Shown: positions 58,257 to 64,000 of the stretch, in pieces
Layout of the letters: each line of letters starts with the position of its first letter
Numbering within the stretch: position 1 is the stretch's first letter
Assembly: GCA_016713365.1 (NCBI GenBank)
Contig: JADJPG010000027.1
Location: 1 to 64,000 of the forward strand
Length of the DNA stretch: 64,000 bases
Direction of reading: 5' to 3'
DNA from: Verrucomicrobiota bacterium
GTDB taxonomy: Bacteria > Verrucomicrobiota > Verrucomicrobiia > Limisphaerales > JADJPG01
Program-made: the position numbers and the translations under genes
The notes under the pieces: generated by a model
Seen by the model: only the letters and a program-made list of their open reading frames with translations
What the model was told of the DNA's origin: nothing
The model's database searches: none

Positions 58257-58983
58257 CCACAGGTCTGGAATGCTCGTGAACCACACATTCGTCCCCTGCG
58301 CCAACACTCCGGAGGCAGTGCCGGAAGTCGACTCGCGAAAACCATCAGCGAACACGGACGACGTTTCGGCGATGCCATCGCTGTCCCGATCCTCGACGAG
58401 TCGGATGAGCTCCGAATCATTCGTCAGCACCGCGAAGTTCGTGGCGAACTGGCGGGCCAGAAACGCCGCGCGATCGTTCACCGTGCGGAAGGAGAGATCG
58501 TCCAGCAGCCACGGCGTCTCTTTGGTGATGTCGAAAACCGACGTCGCCCAGCGATGCGATTCGGCGATGAAGAACCGTCCGCGGCCATCGATGGAGAACG
58601 CGACCGGGTTTTGCAGGAGAGGTTCGGCAGCGACGACTTCCGCCTTCAGGCCGGGCGCGAGCTTGAACTTCTTCAGGTCCGCCGCGAGCGCGGTGTTGGT
58701 GGAATGGCTTTCCGCCGCCCGGCCCGACGCCAAAACGGAGATCACCAAAGCAATGGAACAAAGGAAACGCATGAGCACTTTCAACGAATCAATTCCGGCC
58801 GCTATTCACCGAAACACGGCCACGTTCACCAACCACGACGACGCGACCAACTAAACCTGAACATTAGAAACAGTCCAAGCTGTCGTTGCGCTGAAATCCA
58901 TCTTGCAATGGCACCTCTCGACCTTAACGTTGCGACTCGATTTCGTGGTCAGCGAGAACCCGACTTCGCCGGATTTTTACACT

Positions 58984-61785
<2,802 letters not shown>

Positions 61786-61867
61786 CTTTGCTGTGAGCTC
61801 CGCGCGCGCCCTGGAGGCAAGATTCCAACTCGCCTCCTGAAGTCAGCGCTCTAAAACTCATATCCGT

Positions 61868-62263
61868 ATGGATTGGCTGACGAACGTTTTAATGCCGGAC
61901 GGAAAGTTTCTCGGCATCGAATGGCACGCGTGGAAGGTCGTGGGCTGGATGGGTAACATCCTATTCACCTCGCGCTTCATTGTGCAATGGTGGGCAACCG
62001 AGAAACACAAGCGCGTCGTCATCCCTGATGCCTTTTGGTGGCTGAGTTTGACCGGCTCCGGCTGCCTGCTGACTTACGCGCTGTTTTACCAACGCGATTC
62101 CGTCTTCATCTTCGCCTACGCGTTCACTTGGATTCCTTACATCCGGAACTTGATGATCGGACATCGCGCATCGAAACAACTCCATACCTGCCGTTCCTGC
62201 GACACCGAGTGCGCCCCCAAGGCGAAGTTTTGTCACGAGTGCGGGACGAAGGTGTCAAGTTAA
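61868..62263 (+). CDS. Lipid-A-disaccharide synthase N-terminal domain protein with zinc ribbon tail
   Basis: A 131-residue membrane protein. Residues 1 to about 98 match the LABN domain (GWMGNILFTSRFIVQWWATE, SGCLLTYALFYQRDSVFIFA), with three or four hydrophobic segments. Residues 107-127 are a zinc ribbon with four cysteines (CRSCDTECAPKAKFCHECG). The stand-alone LABN protein with a zinc ribbon is unusual to me. A role near lipid A or undecaprenyl sugar handling is only suggested by the domain. Confidence 0.8.
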   Translation: MDWLTNVLMPDGKFLGIEWHAWKVVGWMGNILFTSRFIVQWWATEKHKRVVIPDAFWWLSLTGSGCLLTYALFYQRDSVFIFAYAFTWIPYIRNLMIGHRASKQLHTCRSCDTECAPKAKFCHECGTKVSS

Positions 62264-62268
62264 TCGCC

Positions 62269-62291
62269 GAGCGCCTAACTCCGATTCGGCG
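62269..62291 (+). repeat. Palindromic repeat, family A, copy 3
   Basis: GAGCGCCTAACTCCGATTCG then GCG, differing from the 12200 copy by one base (T for G) in the shared stretch. It lies between the convergent LABN and PfkB genes. Confidence 0.75.
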
Positions 62292-62326
62292 TTCCCTCAT
62301 CTGCCAAAAACCGAATCCCAGCCGAT

Positions 62327-63343
62327 CTATTCCAGCAACTCTGCAATCTGCGGCACGCTCGCCGTGCCCGTCGTGCCGAGCTGATGAATCACGATCGACG
62401 AGGCCGCCATCGCGATCTCGCTTGCCTCGCGCAACGTGGCACCACTCGCGATCGCCGCCGTTAAATTCGCCGTCACGGAATCCCCTGCTCCAACGATGTC
62501 GATCTCGCCGCGAACCGGCAGCGCCGGAACATGCGTCGGTTCCGTCCACGGCGATACGCAGACCACGCCACGCTCGGCGAGCGTCACGAACACCGGACGA
62601 TCCTTCTCCCGCGCCAACGCCGACGCACTTTGCTGAATCGCGGTGATATCAATGTCGGTTCCTGAACCAGAGAGCGCTGCGAGCTCCGCCGCATTCATCT
62701 TCAGCGAGACCCGTGGATACCCGCGCAGGCCACGCCGGCTGTCCGCGAGAATCATCAGCTCCGGCAATTCCTTCACAACGGCACCAATCGCCTCCAGCAC
62801 CTTCGACGTGACGACACCCGTTTCCGGGATGTCGACCTGATCCATGAGAATCATCGCGTCCACCTGCGCCGCGAGCCGGCCCACACAATCAATCAAACGT
62901 CCCTGCAGCATGGCCGGCGTCGGCGTCCAGTTCTTGCTGTCGAGACGGTTCAATTCCACCGGCGCCTTGCCCGGCGTCATCACCAGCGGCTTGCAATAGG
63001 TGAACGTGCGACGGAGATCCGTCTCAACGAAGTAATCTAGGTTCACCCCACGCCGCGCGAGCAACGATCGGCGCAGCTCGTAGCCCTCGCCATCTTCGCC
63101 GCAAAAACCGACCGGATAGATTTCGCCGACCCCGAGCGCGACGAGGTTGTTGAGAATAGTGCCCGCCGCGCCGGGCTGGCTGCGAACATTAGTGACATTG
63201 TGAACGGGAAGCCCGGTCTCGATGGAAATCTCCTGCCGCGCCGGATCGATCTCCAGATAGCGATCGAGACAAAAGTCGCCCACGATCGCGATGCGCAAAT
63301 CGGAATACTGTGCGCTGATCTCCTGAAAGCGTTCCAAGGTCAT
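62327..63343 (-). CDS. PfkB-family carbohydrate kinase (RfaE/HldE-like)
   Basis: A 338-residue ribokinase-fold enzyme. The N-terminal LRIAIVGDFCLDRYLEIDPA and GAAGTILNNLVALGVGEIYP match the heptose-7-phosphate kinase (RfaE domain I) style, and the anion-hole signature is IDIVGAGDSVTANLTAAIAS near residue 285. The ATG at 63343 overlaps the TGA of the upstream gene as ATGA, which fixes the start. Substrate may be a heptose 7-phosphate or another sugar. It lacks the nucleotidyltransferase half of HldE. Confidence 0.85.
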   Translation of the reverse strand: MTLERFQEISAQYSDLRIAIVGDFCLDRYLEIDPARQEISIETGLPVHNVTNVRSQPGAAGTILNNLVALGVGEIYPVGFCGEDGEGYELRRSLLARRGVNLDYFVETDLRRTFTYCKPLVMTPGKAPVELNRLDSKNWTPTPAMLQGRLIDCVGRLAAQVDAMILMDQVDIPETGVVTSKVLEAIGAVVKELPELMILADSRRGLRGYPRVSLKMNAAELAALSGSGTDIDITAIQQSASALAREKDRPVFVTLAERGVVCVSPWTEPTHVPALPVRGEIDIVGAGDSVTANLTAAIASGATLREASEIAMAASSIVIHQLGTTGTASVPQIAELLE

Positions 63344-64000
63344 GCGCGGAGCCGGTGAAGCAGGTTGTGAACGAACGCGATGTTGTCGCATTGCAGGTAA
63401 TGCATTGCGCCGTGCATCCGCGAGAAGCTCTTGCAGAAGCGGAGGTAGTAGGCGGGGCTCTCCTTCGGCGGCTCGCCCTTCGTCCAGTCCCAGTTTCCGC
63501 CGTCCTGCAAATCGACCACGTAGATGTTGTGACCGTGAACGATCTTTCGTCCCGCCTGAAGCCGGAGATTGTTCACGCAGCTGAGACTCTTCTCGAATAC
63601 TTGCGGCGCCATGATCGCGGACCCAACGGACAACACCACGCCATCATCCAACCCGTCCACCGCGGTTCCGAAGAGTCGGAAGTCAACGCCCGCCGCGCGA
63701 CCGATGGCCGCTGCGTTGAAGATCGGGTGATTCGAAATGATGTCGTAGCCGATGCCGGGATGAACCGTGATGGGAATGCCGTGCCGGAACGCGTTTCCAA
63801 AGATCGACGTGTGCTTCCAAGGGTGCTTCATTTCGATGCGGCCCGGTGAAAGATTCAACTCCCGCATTGCGATTAACAAGTCAGCGCGCGCCGGCGACAA
63901 CGGATTCGCCGGCTCATCGCGCAGCCACTTCTCCAGCTCCGAAGTCGTCGGCAACGTCACGCCGTCGTCATGGATGAAGCGTCCGAGCGCGACGCCGTAT
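63340..64000 (-). CDS. Conserved-looking protein, 5' end outside the window
   Basis: An open frame runs from the right edge (about 220 residues inside the window) to the stop at 63340. The visible part has GNAFRHGIPITVHPGIGYDI, NAAAIGRAAGVDFRLFGTAV, GVVLSVGSAIMAPQVFEKSL and PPKESPAYYLRFCKSFSRM. I recall similar proteins next to RfaE-like kinases in other bacteria, sometimes called deoxyhypusine-synthase-like, but I cannot confirm this. It is translationally coupled to the kinase by ATGA. The true start is beyond 64000; a GTG at 63960 is internal to the frame. Confidence 0.65.
   Translation of the reverse strand, partial: YGVALGRFIHDDGVTLPTTSELEKWLRDEPANPLSPARADLLIAMRELNLSPGRIEMKHPWKHTSIFGNAFRHGIPITVHPGIGYDIISNHPIFNAAAIGRAAGVDFRLFGTAVDGLDDGVVLSVGSAIMAPQVFEKSLSCVNNLRLQAGRKIVHGHNIYVVDLQDGGNWDWTKGEPPKESPAYYLRFCKSFSRMHGAMHYLQCDNIAFVHNLLHRLRA

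Larger units (their letters stand above)
54971..58772 (-). pseudogene. PVC-type sugar dehydrogenase/HEAT/cytochrome c protein, multiply frameshifted
   Basis: One exported protein of about 1,250 residues spread over several frames. The first part (58772 to about 57270) has a signal peptide and a beta-propeller dehydrogenase domain (AAEPLLQNPVAFSIDGRGR, GVCVTNREGVVLNVPDTGGV, WPTDVDFGPDGALYVLDWVE). Frame changes near 57270, 57050, 56270 and 55470 are needed to follow the HEAT-like middle (FARIHALLGIEQIARAV; ESDPAIRASALPHLGRLRS). The end is a cytochrome c domain with haem motif CSRCH (QCSRCHAVKGQGG). Two palindromic repeats are read through in frame. This architecture is typical of Planctomycetes and Verrucomicrobia, where it is thought to oxidise sugars outside the cytoplasm. 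Start: ATG at 58772. Confidence 0.8.

Overview
The window looks like a chromosomal segment of a GC-rich Verrucomicrobiota bacterium. I infer this from gene content and did not run a search. The pointers are a XylR-type regulator (LacI-like sensor fused to an AraC helix-turn-helix), very large secreted proteins built from LamG-like, Ig-like and beta-helix modules, a PVC-type dehydrogenase/cytochrome fusion, and a recurring C-terminal module ending in F-Y/F-R-L/A. Core genes (dnaX-ybaB-recR, SRP RNA, aroG-type DAHP synthase, folE2, purC, xerD, gcvP) are intact and syntenic in the expected way.

Region 1 (1-15.8 kb) is a carbohydrate utilisation block. It holds a RhaS-like sugar-binding protein, a XylR-like regulator, a secreted GH2 glycosidase, galactokinase, a complete YtfQRT-YjfF-type sugar ABC transporter, a GH43 enzyme, and later L-rhamnose mutarotase and L-rhamnose isomerase. 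Together they suggest breakdown of a galactose- and rhamnose-containing glycan such as pectin side chains or arabinogalactan. A badly broken BspA-like leucine-rich-repeat gene and a repeat element lie between them.

Region 2 (15.9-23.6 kb) is housekeeping: the SRP RNA directly upstream of dnaX, then ybaB, recR, a HAD phosphatase, small membrane and unknown proteins, a rhomboid protease and DAHP synthase.

Region 3 (24-38.8 kb) is almost all minus-strand secreted giants: a cyclophilin/beta-helix/Ig protein of about 1,710 residues, a broken CSLREAI/Ig protein, an 887-residue LamG protein, and an 1,183-residue metallophosphoesterase that shares its lectin-like module with the 887-residue neighbour. 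The proteins here and the broken LRR gene share a C-terminal module, the most interesting candidate for undescribed biology in the window.

Region 4 (38.8-49.5 kb) starts with folE2 and a secreted EEP-family hydrolase, then an LPS/heptose glycan cluster. Three plus-strand glycosyltransferases converge on a minus-strand set: hddA, a fused hddC-gmhB, a methyltransferase and an epimerase.

Region 5 (49.5-64 kb) has xerD, an unknown gene, purC, a sialidase-like lipoprotein translationally coupled to a sialate O-acetylesterase, a multiply frameshifted PVC-type dehydrogenase/cytochrome c gene carrying two kinds of palindromic repeat inside its reading frame, gcvP, a lipid-A N-terminal-domain protein, and a PfkB (RfaE-like) kinase coupled to an unknown gene that runs off the right edge.

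About eight genes carry one or more frameshifts while long neighbouring genes (5.1, 3.5 and 2.8 kb) are clean. Single-base sequencing errors or real decay cannot be separated from the sequence alone. No CRISPR array, insertion sequence, rRNA or tRNA was recognised.
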